A DNA stretch of 41,054 nucleotides from Bacteriovoracaceae bacterium (GCA_020631435.1 JAHDHG010000003.1:1-41054), one strand, 5' to 3'. Counted from the stretch's first letter, positions 29,036 to 39,691 are shown. The notes: generated from the sequence alone by a model not told the origin. Made by a program: numbers and translations.

Positions 29036-29333
29036 TTAACTGAACCCCACACTTCTTACAAAACTTTATTTTTTGCATGTGAATATTTACTCTTTTTTCA
29101 CAACTTGGGCACCGATATTGGAATAAAAAATAAAAAATTACTGCCAAAACAACTATGAAACCAGTAAATACAGTCATTCCCAAATTTAAATTATGTTGAA
29201 ATTTTTCAGAAAAAAAACTCATTGAATAATTCACTAGAATGAAACTTAAGAAAATTGAAAAGAAAAAGTTTGAGTAGTATTTCTTTACTCTTTTTTTATG
29301 TTCTTTAAAAATTTCTTCTTTGCTCAAACTCAT
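29028..29333 (-). CDS. Zinc-ribbon membrane mini-protein (1 of 3)
   Basis: 101 aa. EHKKRVKKY..., two TM segments, CPSCEKR...CKKCGVQLSE. Confidence 0.65.
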   Translation of the reverse strand: MSLSKEEIFKEHKKRVKKYYSNFFFSIFLSFILVNYSMSFFSEKFQHNLNLGMTVFTGFIVVLAVIFYFLFQYRCPSCEKRVNIHMQKIKFCKKCGVQLSE

Positions 29334-29335
29334 TG

Positions 29336-31135
29336 TTACTCAACAGTCACAGACTTAGCTAAATTCCTTGGCTTATCAATATCTGTCCCTTTCTCCCTCG
29401 CAATATAATAAGAAAGTAACTGCATTACTACATTGACATAAATTGGTGAAAAGTAATTTAAATCAGAAAAATCTAATGGAATATACCAATCTGAGATTTC
29501 TTCAAGTTTAGAGTTATCCTTAGGTCCAACAATCAGAATTTTTCCTTTTCTAGCTTTTATTTCTTCAATATTTGAAAGTGTTTTTTCAAAAAGCTCAGGG
29601 CCAACTAAGCAAATGCTCACCATCTCTTCATCGATAAGGGCGATAGGGCCATGCTTTAACTCTCCTGCTGCGTAACCTTCAGCATGAACATAAGCAATTT
29701 CTTTTAACTTCAATGCACCCTCTAGAGCAATTGGGAAATATTTATTTCTTCCTGTAAAAATATATCCTTTACAGGTATGAACTTCATTAGCGATTTTTTT
29801 AATACTGGAAACATCATCTAGAATATTTTGAATTCTATTTTTAAGAACTTCTAATTCTTTTTCAAAGTCAGCTGTTGGATGCTTACCTTGAAGAAGCCTC
29901 ATTAAAAAATGACCTACAATTACTTGCATTGTAAAAGCTTTAGTGCTGGCAACCCCAATTTCCTGGCCGGCATGAATCATGAAATTTTCATGACAAAGTC
30001 TATTTAGCGTTGAGCCTCCAACATTTAAAATAGAGGCAAGCTTAAGATTTAATTTTTCACATAGTTCTGTACAAGCAATAGTATCTGCTGTTTCACCTGA
30101 TTGAGAGATAAATAGACCTAAATCCTTAGAAGAGACAAAAGGCTCTCTGTATCTAAATTCACTAGCAAGCTCAACATTTACTTTCGTTTGTAGTTCTGTT
30201 TCATAGATATTTCTTAAGCATAGACCGGCATGCCAAGCGGTACCGCAACCTATAATGTTAATTGTATCTAAATCTTGAGCTTTAATAGAAATTTGATCTG
30301 AATATTCAGATTTATAAATCTTAGCTATTTCATTTATAAGCTTTGGCTGCTCATAAATTTCTTTGAGCATAAAATGATCAAAACCTTCTTTCGTTTCAAC
30401 CTTTAGATCTTTTCTACTTTTATCTGATTTATAATTTTCACTAGGGTTTCCATCAAGATCAAAAAAATCGATTCTATTATTCGATGAATCTAAAAAACAA
30501 AGTGTTTCTTCGCCAGGAAAGAAAATATTATCAACAAAACCAATAAGTGCATAAGGATCAGAAGATGCTAATAGTTCCTGATCATCATCACTCTTTCCAC
30601 ACACCAACGGTGCAGATCTTTTAATTGCGTAGATATTATTTTCAGCTTTGGGTAAAACTACAAATGATGAATTTCCTTCTAGTGCCTTAAAGGTTTTTAA
30701 AACAGCATCCTTAACTGAAAGCCCTGATTTGAAATTTTTAGTAAGTAATACTAAAAACACCTCTGAGTCAGTTTGAGAATGAAATACTTCTCCTTCAGCT
30801 TGAAGTTCTTTTTTTAGCTCAAAAGCATTTTCTATAATTCCATTATGAACAACTGAAAAGTCATCATTTCCATGTGGATGAGCATTAGTATCATTTACTT
30901 CGCCATGCGTGGCCCATCTAGTGTGACCAATGACAGAAGATGAAGTAACTTTTTTTTCATTCACTATCGCTTCAAGGTTTTCTAATTTACCCTCTTTTTT
31001 TAAGACGTTTAACTCATGATCTTCTTTATAAGAAATTCCAGCAGAGTCATAACCTCTATACTCCAATCTTGAAAGTCCTTCCAAGACAACAGGGACACCA
31101 TTTTTATTTCCAATATAACCTACTATTCCACACAT
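29336..31135 (-). CDS. glmS: Glutamine-fructose-6-phosphate aminotransferase
   Basis: MCGIVGYIG, GHTRWATHG, SQSGETADT, C-terminal KPRNLAKSVTVE. Confidence 0.98.
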   Translation of the reverse strand: MCGIVGYIGNKNGVPVVLEGLSRLEYRGYDSAGISYKEDHELNVLKKEGKLENLEAIVNEKKVTSSSVIGHTRWATHGEVNDTNAHPHGNDDFSVVHNGIIENAFELKKELQAEGEVFHSQTDSEVFLVLLTKNFKSGLSVKDAVLKTFKALEGNSSFVVLPKAENNIYAIKRSAPLVCGKSDDDQELLASSDPYALIGFVDNIFFPGEETLCFLDSSNNRIDFFDLDGNPSENYKSDKSRKDLKVETKEGFDHFMLKEIYEQPKLINEIAKIYKSEYSDQISIKAQDLDTINIIGCGTAWHAGLCLRNIYETELQTKVNVELASEFRYREPFVSSKDLGLFISQSGETADTIACTELCEKLNLKLASILNVGGSTLNRLCHENFMIHAGQEIGVASTKAFTMQVIVGHFLMRLLQGKHPTADFEKELEVLKNRIQNILDDVSSIKKIANEVHTCKGYIFTGRNKYFPIALEGALKLKEIAYVHAEGYAAGELKHGPIALIDEEMVSICLVGPELFEKTLSNIEEIKARKGKILIVGPKDNSKLEEISDWYIPLDFSDLNYFSPIYVNVVMQLLSYYIAREKGTDIDKPRNLAKSVTVE

Positions 31136-31137
31136 AA

Positions 31138-32517
31138 TTATTTCTTCTTTTTGATAAATTGTTTAGCTCTTCCTTCTTTCGTCACTTGTTTAGATCTTGC
31201 AATCGCAAATGAGTCTTTAGGAACATTCTTAGTAATAGTTGAACCAGCAGCAATGAAACTATTTGATTCAATCGTCACGGGTGCAATTGTTTGGCAATCA
31301 GATCCAACAAAACAGTCATCACCAATTGTTGTTTTATGTTTATTGGCTCCATCGTAATTGCAGCTAATAAAACCACAACCTATATTTGATCTTTCTCCAA
31401 TTTCTGAATCTCCTACATAACTTAGATGAGATACTTTCGATCCTTTTTTTAGAACAGATTTTTTAACTTCTACGAAATTACCTACTTTTGTTTCTTCATG
31501 AAGTTCAGCTCCAGGTCTTAATCTTGCGAAAGGACCAATTACCGCATCACTTTTAATACTTGAATCTTCAAAATAAGAATATGACTTAACATGAACTGAA
31601 TCTGCAATAATCGAATTATTAATTACTACTCCATTTTCAATCAATGAGTTTTTTCCGATTTTTGAATTTCCTTTTAGAAATACATTCGGCTCTATTCTTG
31701 AACCTTCTCCAACCTCCACAGAGTAATCAATGTAACAAGTTTCTGGAGCAACAAAAAAAACTCCTTTTTGCTGAAGTTGTCTAATTTTTCTTTTCTGTAA
31801 AATTTTTCTAGCTGTCTCTAATTGAGTTGCATCATTCACTCCAAGAAAAATAGATTGATCTTTATAGACTATTGAGTCTACATTTTCCGATTCTTTAAAA
31901 AGATCAGTGATATAGAATTCACCCGAAGCATTTTCATTATTCAAACTTGATAAATGCTTTTTTAAATAGCTTGTTTTAAAGAGATAAACTCCAGAGTTTA
32001 CTTCTTTAATCTCTTTTTCCATTGAATCACAATCTTTCTCTTCAACTATTCTAAGGCCCTTCTCGAATTTTTTTACTCTTCCGTACCCAAATGGCTTTTG
32101 AGTTTCAAAACTCAAAACTAGAGCATCATGATTTTCAATTTTAGAAAATAAAGTTTCAAATACATCTTTTGTTAAAAGAGGGGTGTCTGCACAAGTAACT
32201 AATAAGTAATTATTATTATATGCATCTGGGTATTGCTCTAAAAAACATTGTAGTGCATGTCCTGTTCCATTCTGAACTTCTTGATGAGTATATATAAATT
32301 CATCTTGATAATTTTTAATAAGATGTTTCTCAACATATTCTTTCTTATGTCCTAGAACAAAGCCGATATTTAGTTGATCATCCAAGTCAAGTAAAGGCTT
32401 TAAAACAAAATCAACTAGAGTTTCACCCATAATTGGCGCTAAGGCCTTCGCTACAGGAAGTTTCAGTCTGGTACCTTTACCAGCGGCTAAAATCGCTACT
32501 GAACATGTTTTTTTCAT
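31138..32517 (-). CDS. glmU: Bifunctional GlcNAc-1-P uridyltransferase / GlcN-1-P acetyltransferase
   Basis: AILAAGKGTRLKLPVAK; left-handed beta-helix C-terminus with GPFARLRPGAEL and HLSYVGDSEIG. Confidence 0.97.
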   Translation of the reverse strand: MKKTCSVAILAAGKGTRLKLPVAKALAPIMGETLVDFVLKPLLDLDDQLNIGFVLGHKKEYVEKHLIKNYQDEFIYTHQEVQNGTGHALQCFLEQYPDAYNNNYLLVTCADTPLLTKDVFETLFSKIENHDALVLSFETQKPFGYGRVKKFEKGLRIVEEKDCDSMEKEIKEVNSGVYLFKTSYLKKHLSSLNNENASGEFYITDLFKESENVDSIVYKDQSIFLGVNDATQLETARKILQKRKIRQLQQKGVFFVAPETCYIDYSVEVGEGSRIEPNVFLKGNSKIGKNSLIENGVVINNSIIADSVHVKSYSYFEDSSIKSDAVIGPFARLRPGAELHEETKVGNFVEVKKSVLKKGSKVSHLSYVGDSEIGERSNIGCGFISCNYDGANKHKTTIGDDCFVGSDCQTIAPVTIESNSFIAAGSTITKNVPKDSFAIARSKQVTKEGRAKQFIKKKK

Positions 32518-32662
32518 CTCTATTCCTAATTATAGGGTGTAGCTCTATATTACTAAATTTAATAAGGATAGTAAGCGAAAAAGTCATTTAAGCTCTTTTT
32601 GAAAATTCCGATAAATAGTTAATGAATGTTAAAACGATTAATATTGTTGAGGTGAAAAAAGC

Positions 32663-35029
32663 ATGATTGGCGTAAACAATAAGAGAGTTGTAAAAGAATT
32701 ACCCCTACTTCCAATAAGGGATATAGTTGTTTATCCGTTTATGATTTTACCACTATTTGTTGGAAGAGAATCTTCAGTGAAAGCAGTTGAAGAATCAATT
32801 AATAACTTTGATAGGTTAATTCTTTTATCTTGTCAGAAAGATCTTCACTCAGAGATGCCTGGACCAGATGAAATATTCAATGTTGGTACAGTTGCAATGA
32901 TTATGAGAATGAGAAATCTTCCAGATGGTCGAATCAAAATTCTTATTCAAGGAATTAGGAAAGCAAAAATTTTAAATTATAAAGCTACAAACCCGTTTCA
33001 CTTTGTAGAAATTCAGGAAATTAAAGATAAAGAAATTGCGAAAGATGAGCTAGCAAATCTTGAAGTAAAAAATATTCTAACCGAAGTAAAGTCCAAGCTA
33101 GAAAAGCTCGTTCAGACTTCAAATCAAATTAGCCCTGACATTTTAATGATCTTAGAAGATATTGAAGACCCAAGCAGACTTGCTGATTTAATCGCTTCAA
33201 ATTTAAATCTCAATATTAAAGACTCACAAATTATTTTAGAAACTACTGATCCTCTTGCAAGGCTTCAGTATATAAATGATATCCTTACTAATGAAGTTGA
33301 TGTTATACAAAGTATCCAAAATCACGATCAAGCAAAATCTAAGCTTAAGACAAATCCATTTGGTGGAAATGAAATTCATTCAGAACTTGATGAAGTAGAT
33401 GAATTCGAAGAACTCGAAAAAAGAATAGATGAAAAGAATTTACCTCTACATGTTAAAAAAGAAGCTGTTAAGAATTTAAATAGATTTAAAAAAATGCATC
33501 AAGAGTCTTCAGAATCAAATATCATCAGAACTTATCTTGATTGGATTCTAGATATTCCTTGGAATGAAACGACTGAAGAAAATTTAGACTTAAGGAAAGC
33601 AAAAGAGATCTTAGATGAAGATCATTTTGACTTAGAAGATGTGAAAGAAAGAGTTCTTGAACACCTTGCCGTAAGAACCTTGAAAAAAGATGTTTCAAAA
33701 TCTCCAATACTTTGTTTATCAGGCCCTCCAGGAGTTGGTAAAACCTCTCTTGGTAAATCGATAGCTAAAGCAATAGGCAGAAAGTTTGTAAGAATTAGCC
33801 TTGGTGGAGTTAAAGATGAATCCGAAATAAGGGGACATAGAAGAACATACGTAGGAGCAATGCCAGGAAAATTAATTCAAGCGATGAAGCAAGCAGGAAG
33901 TGTTAACCCTCTTATCATGCTTGATGAAATCGATAAAATTGGAGCAGACCAAAAAGGTGATCCTGCTGCGGCCTTACTTGAAGTGCTTGATCCTGAACAA
34001 AATGATTCTTTTAAAGATCATTATTTAAATATGGAATATGATCTTTCCAAAGTTTTATTTATTGCTACTGCAAACTATTTAGAAAACTTACCTGGTCCAC
34101 TGAGAGACAGAATGGAGATCATCAATTTGTCTGGCTACTCTCAAGAAGAAAAACTTGAAATATCAAAAAGATATCTCATTCCAAAACAAATTGAACTTAA
34201 TGGAATTGAAAAAGAGGATATTTCTTTTACAGATATCTCAATTCTTAAACTTATAAAAGGTTACACAAGAGAAGCAGGTTTAAGGAACCTAGAAAGAACC
34301 ATTGGTTCCGTATGTAGAAAGGTCGCTAAGAAAAAAGCACTTGATGAACTAAAAGAACCAATCGAATTAAATCCAACAATAGTTGAGAAAATGTTAGGAG
34401 CACCTTCATTTTCTCAAGATGAACTTAAAAAAATACATGAAATTGGAATTGCTACAGGTCTTGCTTGGACTTCAGTTGGTGGTGAGATTTTAGAAATTGA
34501 GACAAGCATGATGCCTGGATCTGGATTTACTCTCACTGGTAAACTGGGTGAAGTCATGAAAGAGTCCGCCCAAACTGCTTTTGGGTTTATAAGAAGTAAT
34601 GCAAAGAAGTTCGGTATTGATGATAAAATATTTAGAGAGTTTGAATTTCACATTCACCTTCCAGCAGGAGCTATTCCAAAAGATGGTCCTAGTGCGGGGA
34701 TCACGTTAGCAACAGCTCTTTTATCATTGATTACTAACTCGTATGTTTCAAAAGACATTGCCATGACTGGAGAAATCACTTTAAGTGGTAAAGTGTTACC
34801 AGTTGGAGGTATTAAAGAGAAGTGTTTGGCAGCAATGAGACATGGAATAGAAACGATTATTATTCCTTGGAAAAATCAAAAAGATCTTGAAGAAATACCT
34901 GAGCATTACAGAGAAAAAATACATTTTGTTCCTGTTAAAAATATTTTTGAAGTTCTTAATGTTGCAATCATTGACTGGGAAAATCAGTCAAGTGATCTAA
35001 AAACTTCTGACTTAAGAAAAAGCGCTTAG
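32663..35029 (+). CDS. lon: ATP-dependent protease La (Lon)
   Basis: LPLLPIRDIVVYPFM, GPPGVGKTSLGKSIA, RTYVGAMPG, catalytic PKDGPSAG. Confidence 0.98.
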   Translation: MIGVNNKRVVKELPLLPIRDIVVYPFMILPLFVGRESSVKAVEESINNFDRLILLSCQKDLHSEMPGPDEIFNVGTVAMIMRMRNLPDGRIKILIQGIRKAKILNYKATNPFHFVEIQEIKDKEIAKDELANLEVKNILTEVKSKLEKLVQTSNQISPDILMILEDIEDPSRLADLIASNLNLNIKDSQIILETTDPLARLQYINDILTNEVDVIQSIQNHDQAKSKLKTNPFGGNEIHSELDEVDEFEELEKRIDEKNLPLHVKKEAVKNLNRFKKMHQESSESNIIRTYLDWILDIPWNETTEENLDLRKAKEILDEDHFDLEDVKERVLEHLAVRTLKKDVSKSPILCLSGPPGVGKTSLGKSIAKAIGRKFVRISLGGVKDESEIRGHRRTYVGAMPGKLIQAMKQAGSVNPLIMLDEIDKIGADQKGDPAAALLEVLDPEQNDSFKDHYLNMEYDLSKVLFIATANYLENLPGPLRDRMEIINLSGYSQEEKLEISKRYLIPKQIELNGIEKEDISFTDISILKLIKGYTREAGLRNLERTIGSVCRKVAKKKALDELKEPIELNPTIVEKMLGAPSFSQDELKKIHEIGIATGLAWTSVGGEILEIETSMMPGSGFTLTGKLGEVMKESAQTAFGFIRSNAKKFGIDDKIFREFEFHIHLPAGAIPKDGPSAGITLATALLSLITNSYVSKDIAMTGEITLSGKVLPVGGIKEKCLAAMRHGIETIIIPWKNQKDLEEIPEHYREKIHFVPVKNIFEVLNVAIIDWENQSSDLKTSDLRKSA

Positions 35030-35082
35030 GTAATTTTTCTAATCTAACTTATAATATTCCTAATTATATTTCTGGAGATATT

Positions 35083-36144
35083 ATGAAGTTTGCTTGGGTT
35101 TTATTCATATCTTTTAAATTATTGGGCTCTGTTAAGATCGAATATCAAAAGAATATTTTTTACGCTGAGATTCAATTTGCCGATTGTCGATATTCACATG
35201 ATGCCGAAATTTTATTCGAAGTTGATTTAATGGACCCTAAAACCAAAGAGGTTTCTCATAAAGAATATTATAATGCTAAATATCTATTCAAAGATAAGAA
35301 ATTATCTAATCCTATCCATGACTCTGGGACTGCTAGTTTTCATAAAACTATAAGAAGATATCTAGGAGAAATTAATATAGACAGAAGAACAACATTTGAG
35401 CTTAATAAAAAATCATGTGCAAGAGTAAATGATTTTGAATATGATCCAAGAATTCATGAACTTGAATCGCCAGCAAGATCCATGAGATGGAAAGTTACCC
35501 TCCTTCCGTCCAAAGGACCAAAAGGAAAATGCAGCTTGCCTCAGTACAAAATGTTTGAAATAAAATCAGTTACTGGTGCTTACAACTCTCTTCCCAAAAT
35601 TTTTAGAAGTAAAAACACATGGGTTCAAGAATCTAGATTTGCATTTGATAAAAGAAATAGAACTGTAAAAGCAAGCCTCTTTAGAAACGAAGAAGAACTT
35701 GAGATTATTTCAGATGTTGGAGGAGTCTTTAGGTACCAAGATATTATTGATCATAACAATTCATCAAGTTATCCAACTGCTCTTTATAATTTCTCTGCAG
35801 AAAGGGCCAATGGATTAAAAGGAAGTGTTCAAACTTCTACTTTCCCACTAATGTGTGTCAGCGGTTGGGCATGTAACTATAAAGAAGATATTGATAATTA
35901 CAAAATTGAATTTGTACTTAATCATGTAAGAACTCCTGGAAATGATAATATGTCTCAAAATGAAGTTTTTTGTGACGGCAAACCCCTTGGACAAATTGAC
36001 CTTACCGGCAATTATACAAATTCTAATTTTTTCTTTGAAGCAGATGATTGTGGAAAATATAATTGTTATGCAATTATGAGACATAGGGATCCAGATCTTT
36101 CCACTCAAGTAAATTGGGAAGTCATTTTCCTTCCAGTTTTTTAA
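35083..36144 (+). CDS. Secreted protein, unknown function
   Basis: 353 aa with signal peptide MKFAWVLFISFKLLGSV. Confidence 0.55.
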   Translation: MKFAWVLFISFKLLGSVKIEYQKNIFYAEIQFADCRYSHDAEILFEVDLMDPKTKEVSHKEYYNAKYLFKDKKLSNPIHDSGTASFHKTIRRYLGEINIDRRTTFELNKKSCARVNDFEYDPRIHELESPARSMRWKVTLLPSKGPKGKCSLPQYKMFEIKSVTGAYNSLPKIFRSKNTWVQESRFAFDKRNRTVKASLFRNEEELEIISDVGGVFRYQDIIDHNNSSSYPTALYNFSAERANGLKGSVQTSTFPLMCVSGWACNYKEDIDNYKIEFVLNHVRTPGNDNMSQNEVFCDGKPLGQIDLTGNYTNSNFFFEADDCGKYNCYAIMRHRDPDLSTQVNWEVIFLPVF

Positions 36145-36170
36145 TCTATATAAGTCTTATAATTTAGGTA

Positions 36171-36545
36171 ATGGATTATAAAGATTTAAAAGTTTTAGTT
36201 GTTGATGATTCTGAATTTTTTAGAAATCAAATTAGAGGACAACTTCAATCTCTAGAAATTTTAAAAAAAGACGATGCCAGCAACGCTGAAGAAGCCATTG
36301 AGAAAATAGAAAATTATCAATTTGACCTCATTTTAATGGATATGGTGATGCCAAATACTAATGGTATACAATTAATCAAAAAAATAAGAAAAAATAGTTC
36401 TATTCCCATTATTGCTATTTCTACTTTAGATGTTGATCAAGTAAAAATTCAAGCTATTGAAGCTGGAGCCAACGACTTTATTTCCAAACCATTAGATCCA
36501 GATCAGCTAAAAGAATCATTAGTAAACATTTCGGAGACATTATGA
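36171..36545 (+). CDS. Stand-alone response regulator receiver domain
   Basis: 124 aa. VLVVDDSEFF, LILMDMVMP, AISTLD, FISKPL. Confidence 0.92.
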   Translation: MDYKDLKVLVVDDSEFFRNQIRGQLQSLEILKKDDASNAEEAIEKIENYQFDLILMDMVMPNTNGIQLIKKIRKNSSIPIIAISTLDVDQVKIQAIEAGANDFISKPLDPDQLKESLVNISETL

Positions 36546-36895
36546 AAATTTATTCTGCAAGATTAAAATTCATACTAACTTTTATTGTTTCATTTTGTAT
36601 TTTGTCTATACCAATAGGAGATAAGCATTTGTTCAATGAAATACACAAGGTACTTCCAAGTGTTTTTGAGAAATCTAGAGATTATGCAAAAGCAACGGTT
36701 CAGAAAGTAGAAGAAATTCAAAAGAAAAGAGATTCTGAAATGATTGAAACGAAAGAATTCAAAAGGATTCCAGCTAAAGATTACGAATCAATTCAAGCAC
36801 TCAAAAAGAAACTTAAGAATACTCCCCCTCCTAACATAAAGAAAGCAGAGGAAGCTCTTAATATAAATTTTGATTCTTACGATTTTAGAGAGTAA
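36542..36895 (+). CDS. Single-TM protein coupled to the receiver domain
   Basis: 117 aa. N-terminal hydrophobic segment; 4-nt overlap with the receiver ORF. Confidence 0.55.
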   Translation: MKIYSARLKFILTFIVSFCILSIPIGDKHLFNEIHKVLPSVFEKSRDYAKATVQKVEEIQKKRDSEMIETKEFKRIPAKDYESIQALKKKLKNTPPPNIKKAEEALNINFDSYDFRE

Positions 36896-37084
36896 TTACT
36901 TCTTAACCACCGCTTTTTCTTCTGAAGATTTATCTTTTGTTTCTTCAGATAACACCAAAGATGGAACTTTTGCTTCAGAATCATTTCTAGCGTTTGCCCA
37001 ATGACATTCAGCAGACTCTCCCATTCCTTCAGCATATAATCCAAGACTTAAAAGAAATGCTAATACTGTTAATGTTTTTTTCAT
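36896..37084 (-). CDS. Small secreted peptide, unknown function
   Basis: 62 aa. Signal peptide MKKTLTVLAFLLSLGLYAEG; GGAGGA-type ribosome-binding site upstream of ATG. Confidence 0.55.
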   Translation of the reverse strand: MKKTLTVLAFLLSLGLYAEGMGESAECHWANARNDSEAKVPSLVLSEETKDKSSEEKAVVKK

Positions 37085-37321
37085 ATCTCCTCCTTAAAAG
37101 AGTTTTATTCATAGACATTATTAGCAAAGGTCGTGCCAAAGTTTAGACAGATTTTTTCATGTGATTACAGCTAGTTACAGTGATGTTAAAAGAAGTAAAC
37201 AGTCAGATTTTTTATATATGTTTAGTTTTTAGACATTATAATCAGCTCCAATCAATTAACACTTCTTCATTAATTAACAAATCCATAAAAAATGCTAATA
37301 TTTTTAATTATACCTACAATG

Positions 37322-39124
37322 TTAAATAAAAAAATCCTTCTTTCCTTTAATATATTTCATCACCAAAGATTCAAGAACATTAAGTGAAACAACTCCATTT
37401 CCTAAAATGACTGCATGGAATTCTTTAATATCAAACTTATCTTTTAAATTCTTTTTTGCAATTCTTCTTAATTCCAAAATCTTATTTCTTCCGATCATGT
37501 ATGCAGTCGCTTGTCCCGGAAAAGAAATATACCTATTAATTTGACTTATGACAGCATCTTTTTTCATTGATGAATTTCGTTGAAGATATTCAATAGCTCT
37601 TTTTTTGTTCCACTTCATAGCATGAAGTCCTGTATCGACAACTAACCTAGAAGCTCTCAGTAATTCCATTGTAAGACGTCCATATTCTGAAAGCTTAGTA
37701 GAATACCCTCCATATTCTTTAGCAAGAAATTCTGAATATAATCCCCAGCCTTCGAGATGAGCGGTAAAATTATTATATTTCATAAACCTTGGAAGCACCT
37801 TTTTTTTGTTTAAAATCTTATATAAAGCTTGAATATGATGTCCCGGGATCAACTCATGAAAAGCCGTGGCTTCGATTTCGTAAATGGGTAAGTTTTTCAT
37901 ATTTTTAAGATTTATAAAATACTGACCGGGCTTGCTCTGATCATCTGAAGGAGATACATAATAAGCAATTCGACTAGAGTTTTCTAAATGTTTAGGAACT
38001 TCTAATACTTCAAATTTAACTTGTGGCAACTTTTCAAACAAAACTGACATTTGATTCTCTATTCTTTGAATGGATTCTTTGGTTTGTTTCAAATAGGCTT
38101 GCCTTCCATTCTTTGAATTTTCAAAATAAAAATCATCATGCAAGCTCATATGTTTAAGAAATTCTGGCACAGAACCCTTAAAATCAAAATATGGCATCAA
38201 TAAAGATATCTCTTGATGTAACCGATTGACCTCTTGAAGTCCTAATTCGTGAATCTCTGTTGCACTTAAATTCGTAGTTGTGTGATGTTTCAAAGTCCAA
38301 TCGTAAAAATCTTTTCCTCTCGGATAGCTCCAAACACCGTCTCTATTCCCAGCAAGATGAAATGCTTGCTTATATAAATTAATAATACTTTGCAAGCCTG
38401 GTGAAAAAAATCCAAGTAATACTTTTTTCAATCTAGCAGATAATTTCTTCTGTTTATTATGATCAAAGTGAGCAATTTTTCTCTTAAAGTCTTTTAAGAT
38501 TGCATGATCAAAGCCAACATCATTAAATGGTCTTCCTTTTAGTGAATCATTTAAAACTTCTAATGTTTTTAAGATTATCGATTTTGATTGAACAATCCCT
38601 TTTTTTAATTGACGTTGCATCTTTACCTTAGCGACAGCCAAGTACCTTTTAGAATCAATCACTTTCCTTATATAATCCCTTGCGTCTTTTTCATTTTTTA
38701 TTTGATGAAAAACTTGTAATTCATAAATAACACTTTGATGAATCCCCCAATGAGGGCTTACGATAAAATGATAATCGTTCCACTTATGAAAGCTTAATCT
38801 ATCTTCCAAACGATCTATAAATAAATCATAATACAATTGATAATTTTTCGATAATTTTGCTCTATCAATTTCTAATAAAAATCTACTTCTGATTCTTTTT
38901 TCTTGCTTATAGACTCGCTTTAAATTCTTTGAAGAAAAATCGTTAAACTTATCCTTGAATTTTTCTTGATAACTTCCGTAAGCGTAATAAGAGTAATTCC
39001 TGGCCATCACTTCAGAATATTCCTTAAAAAATTTATCGGCTTTAGAATCTTCATGCAATGCTTTCGCATCAAGGTGTCCAATACAAAGAAAAATAAAAAG
39101 AAACTGAGTGATATATTTTTTCAT
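37322..39124 (-). CDS. DUF885-family putative metallohydrolase
   Basis: 600 aa, signal peptide, FHELIPGHHIQALY motif. Confidence 0.85.
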   Translation of the reverse strand: MKKYITQFLFIFLCIGHLDAKALHEDSKADKFFKEYSEVMARNYSYYAYGSYQEKFKDKFNDFSSKNLKRVYKQEKRIRSRFLLEIDRAKLSKNYQLYYDLFIDRLEDRLSFHKWNDYHFIVSPHWGIHQSVIYELQVFHQIKNEKDARDYIRKVIDSKRYLAVAKVKMQRQLKKGIVQSKSIILKTLEVLNDSLKGRPFNDVGFDHAILKDFKRKIAHFDHNKQKKLSARLKKVLLGFFSPGLQSIINLYKQAFHLAGNRDGVWSYPRGKDFYDWTLKHHTTTNLSATEIHELGLQEVNRLHQEISLLMPYFDFKGSVPEFLKHMSLHDDFYFENSKNGRQAYLKQTKESIQRIENQMSVLFEKLPQVKFEVLEVPKHLENSSRIAYYVSPSDDQSKPGQYFINLKNMKNLPIYEIEATAFHELIPGHHIQALYKILNKKKVLPRFMKYNNFTAHLEGWGLYSEFLAKEYGGYSTKLSEYGRLTMELLRASRLVVDTGLHAMKWNKKRAIEYLQRNSSMKKDAVISQINRYISFPGQATAYMIGRNKILELRRIAKKNLKDKFDIKEFHAVILGNGVVSLNVLESLVMKYIKGKKDFFI

Positions 39125-39281
39125 TTGCTCTAAATCTTAAAAAATAAATATGGAGAATGCAATCTTACATCTACTTAAAAGAAGCAAGGCAATTCTAAAG
39201 TAAAGCAGCTTGATCTATTACCTTACTTATTGTTAAAGAGTAATAAATAATTAAGTAAACAATAAAAAAGGAACAAACTGC

Positions 39282-39662
39282 ATGAAATTATCATTCTTAT
39301 TATTTCTTTTAATTACATCAAGTTACTCTTGGAGCCAACCTGTTCTTCGTAAAAGCAGTGAAGAGACTTGGATATCCAAGTCTTTTAGTGATCACACTGG
39401 AAAATATTTTGAGATAAATATTAATTCGAATATCGAAGTTCCCTGTCACCATGAACAAATTACTTACTCTTTATGGGAGTCATCGATAAATAGACGCATG
39501 GTTTTTATTATTAGGAGTTTTATTAAAAGACCTCCTTCTTCTTTTCCTACCGATTGCAAAAAATTGGATCCTGGATTTAAAATTCAAGTCCCATCTGAGA
39601 AAGTCAGATCCAGTATTACTGTAACATTTATGAAGGATAATATAAAGAAAGTTGAGTTGTGA
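39282..39662 (+). CDS. Small secreted protein, unknown function
   Basis: 126 aa with signal peptide MKLSFLLFLLITSSYSWS. Confidence 0.5.
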   Translation: MKLSFLLFLLITSSYSWSQPVLRKSSEETWISKSFSDHTGKYFEININSNIEVPCHHEQITYSLWESSINRRMVFIIRSFIKRPPSSFPTDCKKLDPGFKIQVPSEKVRSSITVTFMKDNIKKVEL

Positions 39663-39691
39663 TAAGCTTTTGATTTGCCCCTTTTCTAAGT

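Noticed and set aside
32518-32662. Heat-shock (sigma32 or CIRCE) control element upstream of lon
   Set aside because: I found no convincing TTAGCACTC-N9-GAGTGCTAA or sigma32-type boxes in the glmU-lon gap.
14997-35000. Other overlapping ORFs (14997-15233, 19082-19327, 20052-20342, 23319-23531, 28976-29158, 31151-31357, 33525-33707)
   Set aside because: Shadow frames of cytochrome b, gatB, glmU, lon and others, with no independent support.
35848-36108. Minus-strand 86-aa ORF inside the 35083-36144 gene
   Set aside because: Antisense to a signal-peptide-bearing ORF, no motif, no clear ribosome-binding site.
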